Assembly (NCBI GenBank): GCA_963699105.1
Contig: CAVOTI010000003.1
Location: 620,001-684,000 of the forward strand
Length of the DNA: 64,000 nucleotides
Direction of reading: 5' to 3'
Origin: Bog-756 sp963699105
GTDB taxonomy: Bacteria > Actinomycetota > Acidimicrobiia > Acidimicrobiales > RAAP-2
Shown: positions 53,702 through 62,786 of the stretch, in pieces
Layout: every line of letters starts with the position of its first letter
Position numbering within the stretch: the stretch's first letter is position 1
The notes under the pieces: generated by a model
Databases searched by the model: none
The model's input: only the letters and a program-made list of their open reading frames with translations
What the model was told of the DNA's origin: nothing
Position numbers and translations under genes: made by a program

Positions 53702-54745
53702 TCAGGCCGATGGAAGCGGTAGGTCGAGCATCTCCACCATGGCCGGCGCCCATGACCGGCCCGCCGGTGGCCGACGGGCGATGGCGGCTCCGAGGGTCCC
53801 GGCCGCCGGATGCCCTCCGGTCACCACTGCCACCTGCGCCGCCGTCCGCGGGCTGCCGTGCACCCCTCTGACCGGGACCTCCACCGCAAAGAAATACCGG
53901 CCGGGGGCCGCCCAGGCCAGGACGGCGCCCCGACCGACGGGCTGGATGCCCTCGATCCCCGGGACCTCGAGCATCCACTGCGGATCAACGGCCAGCTCGC
54001 CGGCGGCGGCGGCCACGGCGCCGTCGTCCACGATCGAACCGGCGAGGCCGCGGTCCCGGGCGGCCGCCCGCAGGTCGATGGGCGCAGTTTCGGTCACCGT
54101 CTCCTGGCTGTGGTCACTCACCACGATGACGACCCAGTCCTCCCATTCTCCTCGGAGGGATCCGAGCACCGATCCGAGGTGGGTGTCCGAGCGACCGTAC
54201 TGGCGACGTGCCTCCGGACTGTCGGGCCCGAAGACATGGGCCACTGTGTCCGGTTCGTTCATCTGGGCGAACACCAGCTGAGCACCGCTGCTGATTCCCT
54301 CGGCGATCCCGATCACGGTCTCCTCGTCTCGGGCATACCCGAGGAGATCGCGAGCAACTCCGTCGACATGTTCGTCCATGGACCACAGGAAGTCTGCGGT
54401 CCGCGCCCCGGTCACCCCTACCAGGTGGTGGTCACCGAAGGCGGCGGCGCTCGGTCGACCGGCGGCGGCCATGGCATCGAAGAGGGTGGGCACTGCGGGG
54501 CCGATCTCCCACGCCGGGATGGCGCCGTCATCGGCGGGGATGGCGTTGGCGACGATGCCGTGACGCTCGGGTGACACCCCGGTCACGAAGGTGGCGTGGT
54601 TCGGATAGGTCGACGACGGCAGACAGCCGAGGCCGCCCTTCCGGCTCCATCCCCCGTTCCGAGCCATGCCGGCCAGCACCGGCATCACCTCGTCATCGAC
54701 ATGACGGGGCGACAACCCGTCGAGCACCAGGAAGAGGATCCTCAC
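53702..54745 (-). CDS. Alkaline phosphatase-superfamily phosphodiesterase (NPP-like)
   Basis: 347 residues. MRILFLVLDGLSPRHVDDEV supplies the first metal-binding Asp; GCLPSSTYPNHATFVTGVSP contains the nucleophile Thr with the NPP-type PNH; AQMNEPDTVAHVFGPDS and VIVVSDHSQETV give the remaining metal ligands. It probably hydrolyses a phosphodiester or phosphonate ester. It lies 20 bases downstream of a PhnZ-like HD protein on the same strand; phosphonoacetate hydrolases belong to this superfamily, so a phosphonate role is possible but unproven. Confidence 0.85.
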   Translation of the reverse strand: MRILFLVLDGLSPRHVDDEVMPVLAGMARNGGWSRKGGLGCLPSSTYPNHATFVTGVSPERHGIVANAIPADDGAIPAWEIGPAVPTLFDAMAAAGRPSAAAFGDHHLVGVTGARTADFLWSMDEHVDGVARDLLGYARDEETVIGIAEGISSGAQLVFAQMNEPDTVAHVFGPDSPEARRQYGRSDTHLGSVLGSLRGEWEDWVVIVVSDHSQETVTETAPIDLRAAARDRGLAGSIVDDGAVAAAAGELAVDPQWMLEVPGIEGIQPVGRGAVLAWAAPGRYFFAVEVPVRGVHGSPRTAAQVAVVTGGHPAAGTLGAAIARRPPAGRSWAPAMVEMLDLPLPSA

Positions 54746-54764
54746 CGGGGGGCGCGTGACGGGC

Positions 54765-55346
54765 TCAACCGGACACGGCCAGCAGGGTCGGCAACCAGGT
54801 GGCCAGATCGGGTACCGAGGCGGACGGGTCCTTGGCGTTCTCGTCGGCCCGCCTGAGAGCGAGGGCCGCTTGAGCGTGGGGGCCGGCTCTGAACGCCTCC
54901 ACTTCCTCGTCGGTCATTTCCCGACCCTGGATCATCAGGGTTCGGACACTTCCCGCCGAGAGCCGCTCCCGATACGTCCGGTCGGTGGTGACCAGGTACC
55001 GCTTGGCCGGGACGTGCGCCTCGATCAGGGCGGCCACCCTGTCCCCCAGGACGGGGCGGACGTACGCCGCCCCGACCGCGCCGTGCAGCTCCTCGCGGCC
55101 GGGCGCCAGCAGGTGGCCGACGTCGTGGAGGAGGGCGGCGGCCAGCAGTTCCGGGTCGTCACCATGGGTGCGGCCCAGCTGGTGGGCGCATTGGAGCCCA
55201 TGATGGAGGATGGTGAGCCCCTTGATCTCCTCGTTGGGCTCCTCCATCGTGTCGGAGCGCCGCAACACGTCGATGATGCCGGTCAGCCGGGGAGGGCACT
55301 CTTCCATGGCATCCATTGACGGCATGCTACGGGCCAGACGGCGCAC
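54765..55346 (-). CDS. HD-domain protein, PhnZ-like
   Basis: Up to 193 residues; the start could also be an internal Met. LTILHHGLQCAHQLGRTHGD, AAALLHDVGHLLAPGREE and ALIEAHVPAKRYLVTTDRTY, then SVRTLMIQGREMTDEEVEAF and ADENAKDPSASVPDL match the phosphonate-degradation HD oxygenases (PhnZ type) more closely than hydrolytic HD phosphatases. PhnZ cleaves 2-amino-1-hydroxyethylphosphonate with O2 at a di-iron site. No phosphonate transporter or PhnY lies nearby, so the pathway link is an inference. Confidence 0.75.
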   Translation of the reverse strand: MRRLARSMPSMDAMEECPPRLTGIIDVLRRSDTMEEPNEEIKGLTILHHGLQCAHQLGRTHGDDPELLAAALLHDVGHLLAPGREELHGAVGAAYVRPVLGDRVAALIEAHVPAKRYLVTTDRTYRERLSAGSVRTLMIQGREMTDEEVEAFRAGPHAQAALALRRADENAKDPSASVPDLATWLPTLLAVSG

Positions 55347-55379
55347 CCGTTCCGTCGGGATCCGGACCGTACCGGCCGA

Positions 55380-56178
55380 TCAGGAGAGGTCGGCGTCGGG
55401 GGGCACGGCGTCGGCCGGCACATCCATCGTCGACTGCCTGGTGATGACCCCGTAGACGAGGGCGGCGATGAACCCGCCCAGCAGTGGAGCCACGATGAAC
55501 AGCCACAGCTGGCTGAGGGCCGTCCCGCCCACCACCAGAGCCGGTCCGATACTGCGGGCCGGATTGACCGACGTCCCGGTCAGGGCGATGCCGATCAGGT
55601 GCACGAAGACCAGGGCCACGCCGATGGCGAGACCGGCCATCGCCTCGCTTGCCACTTTGGCGGTGGCGAACAGAATGACCATGACGAAGATGAAGGTCAA
55701 CACCGTTTCGGCGGCGAAGGCTCCGCCGGCCCCGAGATGGATCTTCGAGGCGCTGCCGTATCCGTCCGCACCCAGGCCCTGAACGTGCTTCGAGTAGATC
55801 GGGGATCCGGTGAACACCGCCCACAGCCCGTAGGCCCCGGCAATGGCTCCGGCGACCTGGGCGACCCAGTACCGCGAGCGCCTCGCCCACCTTCATCCGA
55901 CCGGCGATCACGAATCCGAGGGAGACCGCCGGGTTCACGTGGCAACCGGAGATCGGACCGATGGCGTAGACCAGCGCCATCAGGACCAGCCCGAAGGCCA
56001 GGGCGGTGGTGACCACCCCGGCGGAATAGCTGGTCCCGAACAGTTTGAACCCGAAAGAGAGCGTTGCCGTTCCCACCGCCACGAACACCAGGATGGCGGT
56101 TCCGATGAATTCAGCAGTCAGTTTCCGTGGATCGAGCACGATGCTCCCCCTTGTTCCAAAAGCCATGTACACATCCAT
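55380..56178 (-). CDS. Aquaporin-family channel (MIP), one-base insertion
   Basis: ATG 56178 gives MDVYMAFGTRG, then LTAEFIGTAILVFVAVGTAT, SGCHVNPAVSLGFVIAGRMK (first NPA). At 55872-55873 one surplus C breaks the frame between ALA and YWVAQVAGAIAGAYGLWAVF; afterwards the second frame reads FTGSPIYSKHVQGLGADGYG, ETVLTFIFVMVILFATAKVA and GTSVNPARSIGPALVVGG (second NPA). Corrected, it has 265 residues and six helices, the normal size. The residues around the NPAs suggest an AqpZ-like water channel, but glycerol transport is not excluded. Confidence 0.87.
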
Positions 56179-56310
56179 CTTGATCCGGTTCCCCGTGGCG
56201 AAGGTGGATGCCCGCGGCGCGGTGGATCGCTCATGCGGATACCGTCGGCGGACCGCTGTCTACCTCCCTGGATCCAGAGACCGGGACATGCTTTCACTGG
56301 GGAGGCGGCG

Positions 56311-56751
56311 GTGAGCCCTGTCCCCGATCATGACGAACCCGTCGAACGGGCCCGGCGGATGACCGAGCTCTTCGGACCACTCGTGCCCGGTCAGCTCGGC
56401 TGTGTCTTCGACCATGCCGGCGATGATCTGGTCATCGGCCACATCGAGGTGTCCGACACCCTGATCGCCGGAACCGGCTATCTGTTTGCCCCGGCAGTGA
56501 TCGCCCTGGCCGACACGTGTGCCGCCATCGGATGCGGCAACACAATTCCCGACGGGGCGTCGTTCACGACCATCGAGCTGAAGTCCAACCTCCTCTCGTC
56601 GGCCCGGGTCGGTGAGCACGTGTCGTGCCGGTGCGTACCCTCCCACCTCGGGCGCCAGACCCAGGTCTGGGACGCAGAGGTCACCAACGATTCGACCGGA
56701 AGGCGGATGGCGCTGTTCCGCTGCACGCAGATGGTCCTTCTGGCCAAATAG
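56311..56751 (+). CDS. PaaI-type hotdog-fold thioesterase
   Basis: GTG 56311 with GGGGAGG about six bases upstream gives 146 residues. GTGYLFAPAVIALADTCAAI is the hotdog helix, FTTIELKSNLLSSARVGEHV the dimer strand and RQTQVWDAEVTNDSTGRRMA the late strands, as in PaaI/YdiI thioesterases. Likely hydrolyses an acyl-CoA. It diverges from the aquaporin gene. Confidence 0.85.
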   Translation: MSPVPDHDEPVERARRMTELFGPLVPGQLGCVFDHAGDDLVIGHIEVSDTLIAGTGYLFAPAVIALADTCAAIGCGNTIPDGASFTTIELKSNLLSSARVGEHVSCRCVPSHLGRQTQVWDAEVTNDSTGRRMALFRCTQMVLLAK

Positions 56752-56841
56752 GGGCCGCCGGCACCTGATCGCCGACAGCCCGACGGGTCAGATCCATCGA
56801 GGCCACCGTTAGGATCGGGCCCACTTGGGCGAGGAGGAGGA

Positions 56842-57813
56842 ATGGCTGTGGACATGGAGTATCGACGGTTGGGCAGGACCGGGCTGCGGGTCAGTGTGCT
56901 GTCGTTCGGATCGTGGGTCACCTTCGGGCCCCAACTGGCGGGCACCCTGGCCGAGGACTGCCTGGCTGCCGCCTACGACGCCGGGGTGAATTTCTTCGAC
57001 AACGCCGAGGCGTACTCGGGCGGTGAATCGGAGCGGATCATGGGCCAGGCCATCGCCTCCCTCGGTTGGCCCCGCCACAGCTACGTGCTCTCGACGAAGC
57101 TCTTTTGGGGTCTCCACGACAACGTCAACATGCGGAACACCCTCAATCGCAAGTACCTGCTGCAGGCCGTCGACGGGTCGCTCGAACGTCTGGGGCTCGA
57201 TTTCGTCGACATCCTCTACTGCCATCGACCCGACCCGGAGACGCCGGTCGAAGAGACGGTGTGGGCGATGTCCGACATCATCTCCAGTGGGAAGGCCCTC
57301 TACTGGGGGACCTCGGAGTGGTCGGCCGAGTCGCTCCGCCAGGCCTGGGACGTGGCCGACCGGAACCACCTGCACAAGCCGGTGGTCGAACAGCCCCAGT
57401 ACAACCTGCTGTGGAGGGACCGGGTGGAAAAGGAGTACGCCCCCCTGTACGACGACATCGGGCTCGGTCTCACCACGTGGAGCCCGCTGAGCTCGGGCCT
57501 GCTGACCGGCAAGTACCTGGATGGGGTGCCCGAGGACTCGAGGGCCACCCTGCCCGGCTACGAGTGGTTGGCCAACCTGTTGACCGATCCCGGGCGGAAC
57601 GACAAGGTGCGCGCCCTCCAGTCGGTGGCCAAGGAGCTCGACTGCACCCTGGCCCAGCTGGCCATTGCCTGGTGCGCCAAGAACCCGCACGTCTCCACCG
57701 TCATCACCGGGGCCAGCCGGGTCGAGCAGGTGCACGAGAACCTGGCGGCCCTGGAGGTCCTCCCCCAGCTGACCGAAGACGTCCTCACCCGTATCGACTC
57801 CGTCACCCTCTGA
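56842..57813 (+). CDS. Aldo/keto reductase (Kv-beta-like)
   Basis: 323 residues. MEYRRLGRTGLRVSVLSFGS; the catalytic tetrad lies in FFDNAEAYSGGESERIMGQA (Asp, Tyr), VLSTKLFWG (Lys) and ILYCHRPDPETPVEE (His). VVEQPQYNLLWRDRVEKEY and TTWSPLSSGLLTGKYL follow the pattern of the voltage-gated K+ channel beta-subunit branch (YghZ/AKR14-like). An NADPH-dependent reductase of small aldehydes is likely. GAGGAGGA precedes the start by about six bases. Confidence 0.92.
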   Translation: MAVDMEYRRLGRTGLRVSVLSFGSWVTFGPQLAGTLAEDCLAAAYDAGVNFFDNAEAYSGGESERIMGQAIASLGWPRHSYVLSTKLFWGLHDNVNMRNTLNRKYLLQAVDGSLERLGLDFVDILYCHRPDPETPVEETVWAMSDIISSGKALYWGTSEWSAESLRQAWDVADRNHLHKPVVEQPQYNLLWRDRVEKEYAPLYDDIGLGLTTWSPLSSGLLTGKYLDGVPEDSRATLPGYEWLANLLTDPGRNDKVRALQSVAKELDCTLAQLAIAWCAKNPHVSTVITGASRVEQVHENLAALEVLPQLTEDVLTRIDSVTL

Positions 57814-58374
57814 CCTCGCCGGACCGGTCGGCCGGGGACGGCTCCGGCTTCTCCCCGGCCCGGCCGTCCCGTTCCGACGCCTCCTCGGCCACCTGCCCCT
57901 CGGGACGGGAACCGGGTCGACGTGGGCCAGTTCGAGTATCCGTCGACTCACCCGGTGGGCCAGGTAGAGGCTGAAGATGGCTGACGGGATCTCCACCAAC
58001 ACGGCCAGGGTCACGGCCTGAAAGAACTCCGAGCGGTGACTCGAGGTGACCACGTCGAACCAGGCGTCCACAAAGAGGAGCACGGCCGTTGCCGTTGCCG
58101 GGAACTGGATCCTCGGATCCACCCGGAAGGCCATGTAGGCGGTGCGGACGATGGCGATCACCAAGAAGACGTCGAACCCGACCCAGGCCAGGCGGTAGTG
58201 ACGATCGAACTGATGTTTAGGCAGGGTCTCGGCGAGGAACACGATCCACGGCAACAAAATGACGGCGGCCGCGGTGTAGAGCCAGGCCAGACGTCTGCTG
58301 CGCCGCCGGCCGTCCTCCCCCGAGGCCCATCCGTCACGGTTCGGCCCTGGGTCAGATGGCCCGTCGTCGCCCAC
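57803..58374 (-). CDS. Four-helix membrane protein, unknown function (one base missing)
   Basis: Start at 58374 gives MGDDGPSDPGPNRDGWASGE; four hydrophobic segments (LYTAAAVILLPWIVFLAETL, AWVGFDVFLVIAIVRTAYMA, PATATAVLLFVDAWFDVVTS, FQAVTLAVLVEIPSAIFSLY). At about 57900-57905 one C is missing in a run; the corrected C-terminus reads EGQVAEEASERDGRAGEKPE and stops at TGA 57805-57803. This gives 190 residues. Without correction the frame runs open antisense through the aldo/keto reductase gene, which is certainly an artefact. Family of uncharacterised actinobacterial membrane proteins. Confidence 0.72.
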
Positions 58375-58408
58375 ATCGACAGCTTAGATCTGGCCGGCCG
58401 TCCGAACT

Positions 58409-60529
58409 TCAGGGTGCGACGATGCGCCTCGTCTCGTCGACCAGCGAGCTGCGCTCGAGGGCGGCAACGATGAGCGAGTCCTGGGCGTTCACCCCCAGGA
58501 TCGTGGAGATCCGGTGCCAGTTCCCCATGGCGTCGAGCGACCACGACTGCGTGTCGTCGGCCAGGTTGAGCTCAAGTATCTCCTCGAGCTGCACCACCGC
58601 GTCGGGATCGGCTACCGGGATCATCGCCTCGACCCGGCGATCGAGATTCCGGCGCCGCAGGTCGGCCGAACCTATGTAGTAGCTGGCGGGCCGGCCGCTG
58701 GTGCCTCCGAACCGGAGGATGCGGGAGTGCTCGAGGAAGCGCCCGACGATGGAACGGACCCGGATGGTCTCCGACAGTCCGGGAACCCCCGGTCGCAAGC
58801 AGCAGATACCGCGGACGATCAGGTCGATGGGCACCCCGGCCCGGGAGGCCCGGTAGAGGGCGTCCATCACCGCCACGTCGTCGAGCCCGTTCACCTTGAT
58901 GACGATGCGACCGTCCGGACCGGCCAGGGCCTCCTCGTCGATACAGTCGATCACCCTGTCGCGGATGCCCCCCGGCGAGGTGACCAGCTCCTGGTAGTGG
59001 GGTGGTTGGCTGAAACCGGTGATGTAGTTGAAGAAGCGGGTGACGTCGCCGCCCAGTGCCGGCCGGGAGGAGAGAACCCCCAGGTCCTCGTAGATCCGGG
59101 CCGTCTTGGGGTTGTAGTTCCCGGTGCCCAGATGGCAGTAGAGGCGGACGGTGCCGCCCTCCTGCCGGACCACCAGCGTCGTCTTGGCGTGCGTCTTCAG
59201 GCCCATGAGGCCGTAGATGACATGGGCTCCGGCCTCTTCGAGGGCGCGTGCCCATCCGATGTTGGCCTCTTCGTCGAAGCGCGCCGTCACCTCGACCAGC
59301 ACGGCCACCTGTTTTCCGTGCTCGGCCGCCCGCACCAGGGCTGCCACCACCGGGCTGTCGCCCGACGTCCGGTACAGGCACTGCTTGATGGCCAGCACGT
59401 GCGGGTCGTCGGCCGCCTCGTTGATCAGTTCCTCGACGGACGCGGAAAACGAGTCGTACGGGTGGTGGACGAGGACGTCCTGGTGGTCGAGCACCGAGAA
59501 GATGCTGGCGTCCTCCTCGCGCTCGACCTTCGTCAGAGCCAGCGGGATCAGCGGCGTCCACGGCTCGTCGTGCAGCTCGGGCCGGTCGAGAGCATGGATG
59601 GCCCACAGGCAGTCGAGCCCCAAAGGACCGGCGAACCGGTAGACGTCGTCGGCACCCAGCCCCAGCTCCTCGGTCAACCGCGCCACCGGCCCTTCGGATG
59701 TTCGCGAGTCGATCTCCAGCCGCACGACCGGAAGGAACCGCCTTCGCCGAAGCTCCTCTTGGAGGGCCAGGAGCAGGTCGTCGGCGGCATCGTCGTCGAG
59801 GGCGAGGTCGGCGTCCCGGGTGACCCGGAAGATGCAGGGTTGCCCCACATCCATTCCGGGGAAGAGGGCATCGATGAAGGCGACCAGTGCTTGCTCGAGG
59901 GGAATGAAGCGGTCACCACCGGGGAGCGGCAACAACCGGGCGACGTTGGGCGGCACCTTGACCCGGGCGAACCGAATGGTGTCGTCGTGCCGATTGCGGA
60001 CCTCCACGCCCACATTGAGCGAAAGATTGGAGATGTAGGGAAAGGGATGGCTCGGGTCCACTGTCAGCGGTGTCACCACCGGAAGGATCAGCCGGTCGAA
60101 CACCTCTTGGAGGTAGGTGCGATCTCCGGCGTCCAACGACGCCCAGTCACACAGTTCGATGCCCTCCACTTTGAGAGCGGGTGTCAGCTCGTTGAGCAGG
60201 AGCATCTCCTGGCGGCGGACCATGCCTTCGAGCGACGCCCGGACGTCCCTCAACAGTTGATCGGGTGTACTGCCGTTCAGGGCCAAGCTCTTGATGCCTG
60301 CGACCACCTGACGCCGTAATCCCGCCACCTGCACTTGGAAGAACTCGTCGATCCGCTCGCTGAACAGGACGAGGAACTTCACCCGCTCGAGCAGGGGGAT
60401 GCCCCGATCGGCAACCAGGTCGAGGAGGCGGTCGTTGAAGTCGAGGTCGGAGAGCTGGCGGGCGAAGTACCGCTGGCCGAGCACCGGGCTCACGCCGTCA
60501 GCAGATCCCTGGGTGGCCTCGACGCTCAT
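58409..60529 (-). CDS. ppk1: Polyphosphate kinase 1
   Basis: Reversibly transfers the ATP gamma-phosphate to polyphosphate. 706 residues. RYFARQLSDLDFNDRLLDLV starts the N domain; YISNLSLNVGVEVRN, LYRTSGDSPVVAALVRAAEH and VTARFDEEANIGWARALEEA are core segments. The autophosphorylated His is His447 in GLKTHAKTTLVVR and the second catalytic His is His601 in FLEHSRILRFGG, with SSADLRRRNLDRRVE-like GSADLRRRNLDRRVE after it. Length is normal. It diverges from ppa across about 180 bases. Confidence 0.96.
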   Translation of the reverse strand: MSVEATQGSADGVSPVLGQRYFARQLSDLDFNDRLLDLVADRGIPLLERVKFLVLFSERIDEFFQVQVAGLRRQVVAGIKSLALNGSTPDQLLRDVRASLEGMVRRQEMLLLNELTPALKVEGIELCDWASLDAGDRTYLQEVFDRLILPVVTPLTVDPSHPFPYISNLSLNVGVEVRNRHDDTIRFARVKVPPNVARLLPLPGGDRFIPLEQALVAFIDALFPGMDVGQPCIFRVTRDADLALDDDAADDLLLALQEELRRRRFLPVVRLEIDSRTSEGPVARLTEELGLGADDVYRFAGPLGLDCLWAIHALDRPELHDEPWTPLIPLALTKVEREEDASIFSVLDHQDVLVHHPYDSFSASVEELINEAADDPHVLAIKQCLYRTSGDSPVVAALVRAAEHGKQVAVLVEVTARFDEEANIGWARALEEAGAHVIYGLMGLKTHAKTTLVVRQEGGTVRLYCHLGTGNYNPKTARIYEDLGVLSSRPALGGDVTRFFNYITGFSQPPHYQELVTSPGGIRDRVIDCIDEEALAGPDGRIVIKVNGLDDVAVMDALYRASRAGVPIDLIVRGICCLRPGVPGLSETIRVRSIVGRFLEHSRILRFGGTSGRPASYYIGSADLRRRNLDRRVEAMIPVADPDAVVQLEEILELNLADDTQSWSLDAMGNWHRISTILGVNAQDSLIVAALERSSLVDETRRIVAP

Positions 60530-60709
60530 CTGCCAACGATACCAACCAGTCCCGGTCCTGGTTCCCCGGGCCCCATGGCTCCGCCCCGGACGACCCGGCG
60601 CCGCCCTGCACCTTTTCCGTCCGGGGTCACCGCCGGACCGGCGTCATGGGCCGGTCCCAGACTGGGTCAGAATGTTGGCCCAGCCGCCAGATCACGAAAG
60701 GTGTCCGAT

Positions 60710-61210
60710 GTGAGCACCGACCGCACCATCGAAGTCATCGTCGAGATCCCCAGGGGCAGTCGCAACAAGTACGAATACGACCACGAACGCCACGTCATCC
60801 GCCTCGACCGGCGCCTCTTTTCAGCCACGTTCTATCCGGCCGATTACGGATTCGTGCCCGACACCCTGGCCGAGGACGGTGACCCTCTGGATGTCCTCGT
60901 CCTCCTCGACGAGCCCACCTTCCCCGGATGCATGGTGGAATGCCGCCCCGTCGGGGTGTTCTGGATGACCGACGAGAAGGGCCCCGACGCCAAGATCATC
61001 TCCGTCGCCTGTGGCGACCCCATGTGGGAAGGGGTGACAGACCTCGGCGGGCTTCCGCCCCATCTCACTTTCGAGATCGCCCACTTCTTCGACGTCTACA
61101 AGGATCTCGAACCCGACAAACTGACCAAGGTGGGGGGTTTCGACGGGGTCGACGCCGCCTGGGCCGAGATCGAGCTCTCCTTCGAGAGGGCCCGGTCGAC
61201 CGAGTCATAG
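60710..61210 (+). CDS. ppa: Inorganic pyrophosphatase (family I)
   Basis: GTG 60710 with AAAGG eight bases upstream gives MSTDRTIEVIVEIPRGSRNK, 166 residues. YPADYGFVPDTLAEDGDPLD and VLVLLDEPTFPGC contain the acidic Mg2+ ligands of the signature D-G-D-P-L-D-V; EIAHFFDVYKDLEP is the C-terminal hallmark. Soluble cytoplasmic PPase drives biosynthesis by removing PPi; the membrane HppA at 3.4-5.8 kb competes for the same substrate. Confidence 0.96.
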   Translation: MSTDRTIEVIVEIPRGSRNKYEYDHERHVIRLDRRLFSATFYPADYGFVPDTLAEDGDPLDVLVLLDEPTFPGCMVECRPVGVFWMTDEKGPDAKIISVACGDPMWEGVTDLGGLPPHLTFEIAHFFDVYKDLEPDKLTKVGGFDGVDAAWAEIELSFERARSTES

Positions 61211-61231
61211 GGTCGATCCGGAGCGGTCAGA

Positions 61232-61495
61232 TCAGGCCAGGACCTGCGCCTTGGCCGCGGCGAATTCCTCGTCGGTGAGGGCACCCGAGCTGTGCAGGTC
61301 GGCGAGCTTCTGGAGACGGGTGATGGTGTCATCGTCTCCGGCCGCGGGAGCCGGAGCCGGCACGGCGGCTGCTGGCTGAGCTTGCTGGGCGGCCTGTTGC
61401 TGATTGGCACGGTTGCTGCCGGCCTTGGCCCCCATGTAGGCGACACCGCCCACGGCGGCGGCCCTCAGGAGCGGTCGTCTGCGAACGAATGGCAT
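61232..61495 (-). CDS. SHOCT-domain protein
   Basis: 87 residues: basic start MPFVRRRPLLRAAAVGGVAY with a possible membrane helix, a Gln/Ala/Pro-rich linker, and the C-terminal SHOCT motif LQKLADLHSSGALTDEEFAA followed by AKAQVLA. SHOCT modules mediate oligomerisation; function unknown. Third gene of a probable operon with the ArdC-like and CMD-like genes; 11 bases separate it from the latter. Confidence 0.85.
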   Translation of the reverse strand: MPFVRRRPLLRAAAVGGVAYMGAKAGSNRANQQQAAQQAQPAAAVPAPAPAAGDDDTITRLQKLADLHSSGALTDEEFAAAKAQVLA

Positions 61496-61506
61496 GGAAC
61501 GCCTCC

Positions 61507-61857
61507 TCAGCTCTCTTCGTCGTCGAGCTCGAGGCCGAGAGCGAAGGCAATCTCCGCGGCCGCCGATACTATCCTGACGTTTCCGACGGTTGGATTGAGC
61601 GCCACCAGGAGCCCGAGAATCTCCTCGGGGGTCACACCCGCCTCGAGAGCGAATCCTACCTGGAATACGTAGGAGGCAGGTGCGGCGTCGGCGGCAATGA
61701 GGGCGGCGATGTTGGCCAATGAGTAGGTCTTGGGATCGAGTCCTGACGCCTCGAGATTGTCGAGGCGAGCCGCGAACAGGGTCTCGAGGGCACCGGCGTC
61801 GTGTTGCGCCACCCCGAAGAGAGCATTTGTGGTGCCGGCAGATACGGCCATCGTCAT
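61507..61857 (-). CDS. Carboxymuconolactone decarboxylase-like protein without redox cysteines
   Basis: 116 residues. TYSLANIAALIAADAAPASY, FALEAGVTPEEILGLLVALN and SAAAEIAFALGLELDDEES fit the helical CMD fold, but no CxxC is present, so thiol-peroxidase activity is not expected. It overlaps the ArdC-like stop by 4 bases (ATGA at 61854-61857). Function unknown. Confidence 0.8.
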   Translation of the reverse strand: MTMAVSAGTTNALFGVAQHDAGALETLFAARLDNLEASGLDPKTYSLANIAALIAADAAPASYVFQVGFALEAGVTPEEILGLLVALNPTVGNVRIVSAAAEIAFALGLELDDEES

Positions 61858-62786
61858 TTCCTCCAGTTGTCGTACTGATCCTCGATCCCGCCGGACGTGG
61901 GTGGGATCTCCTCGCCCGACCTTACCGGATCGGTCCGGCGCGGTTCATCGGCGAATTTCCGTCGATCTGCTCGTGCGCCACTGTCATCGAGCACCGATGC
62001 CGCCAGCAAACCGGTCATCACGGTGGCCGCCCGTTCGATCCGGGCACACGACGCCTTTATCTGCGAGATGGCCTGCTCTCCTCCTCCGGCCCAGGTGGCC
62101 ACGTACCCAAAGGAGTAGGCCCCCGTATCCAGACCAAGTCGCTGGCAGACCACATAGGCGGTGGATTCGGCTTCCAGCTCGGCCAGCGATCTGTCCTGAT
62201 GCCCTTCGTGCAGGATGGCGTGGGCGATCTCGTGGGCCAGGGTTTTCACCCGTTGGGCTGGTGAGTTGCGGACCTCCACTTCGATGCGGCGGCGATCGAA
62301 TGAGCACCGTCCGTTTGTGCCGGGCGCCAGCTCGGCCTCCCCGACCAGATAGCCCAGGGCCTCCGCAACTCCGATGAGACGGAAGAAGCAGGCCCCGGGA
62401 TCGTCACCGGCCAGCCGGCTGCATACTTCAGGAGGGTCCTCACCTTCGGTTTGGGAAATGTCGAACACCGGCACGTACTTGAACCCGCAGATCTCCCGAT
62501 CGCCCGACAGTCGGTCCGAGTTCCTCGGGCTGATCATGGGGGCCAGAATCCAGATGGCCTTCTCGCCCTTTTGGACGTGACGGCCGAGTCTCTCCCACGT
62601 CCGGAATCCGGCCACGTTGGTTGCCGTCGGACACTGAGAGACGATGAGTATGACGTTGCCGAAACTGTATTGACGGAACTTGCTCTGAAATCCGAGGTGG
62701 CGTCGCCACTGGTCGGAACTCGTGAGCTCGGCAATTCCGGCGCTGAGTCGATCCACAAGCTCGGGGTGGCGGTCGGATTGGTTCAT
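61854..62786 (-). CDS. ArdC N-terminal-domain protein with HExxH zinc motif
   Basis: ATG 62786 gives MNQSDRHPELVDRLSAGIAE. The N-terminal region (RQYSFGNVILIVSQCPTATN, VAGFRTWERLGRHVQKGEKA, IWILAPMI) is the ssDNA-binding ArdC_N/DUF1738 type, known from anti-restriction ArdC and conjugative proteins. VKTLAHEIAHAILHEG is an ImmA/IrrE-like metalloprotease helix, and ELEAESTAYVVCQRLGLDTG holds the third ligand. 310 residues. Such proteins often come from plasmids or integrated elements, but no other mobilisation gene is nearby. First gene of a three-gene operon. Confidence 0.82.
   Translation of the reverse strand: MNQSDRHPELVDRLSAGIAELTSSDQWRRHLGFQSKFRQYSFGNVILIVSQCPTATNVAGFRTWERLGRHVQKGEKAIWILAPMISPRNSDRLSGDREICGFKYVPVFDISQTEGEDPPEVCSRLAGDDPGACFFRLIGVAEALGYLVGEAELAPGTNGRCSFDRRRIEVEVRNSPAQRVKTLAHEIAHAILHEGHQDRSLAELEAESTAYVVCQRLGLDTGAYSFGYVATWAGGGEQAISQIKASCARIERAATVMTGLLAASVLDDSGARADRRKFADEPRRTDPVRSGEEIPPTSGGIEDQYDNWRK

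Noticed and set aside
56809..57802. Extension of the four-helix membrane protein frame antisense to the aldo/keto reductase
   Set aside because: The frame remains open only because of a one-base loss near 57903; the corrected frame stops at 57803.
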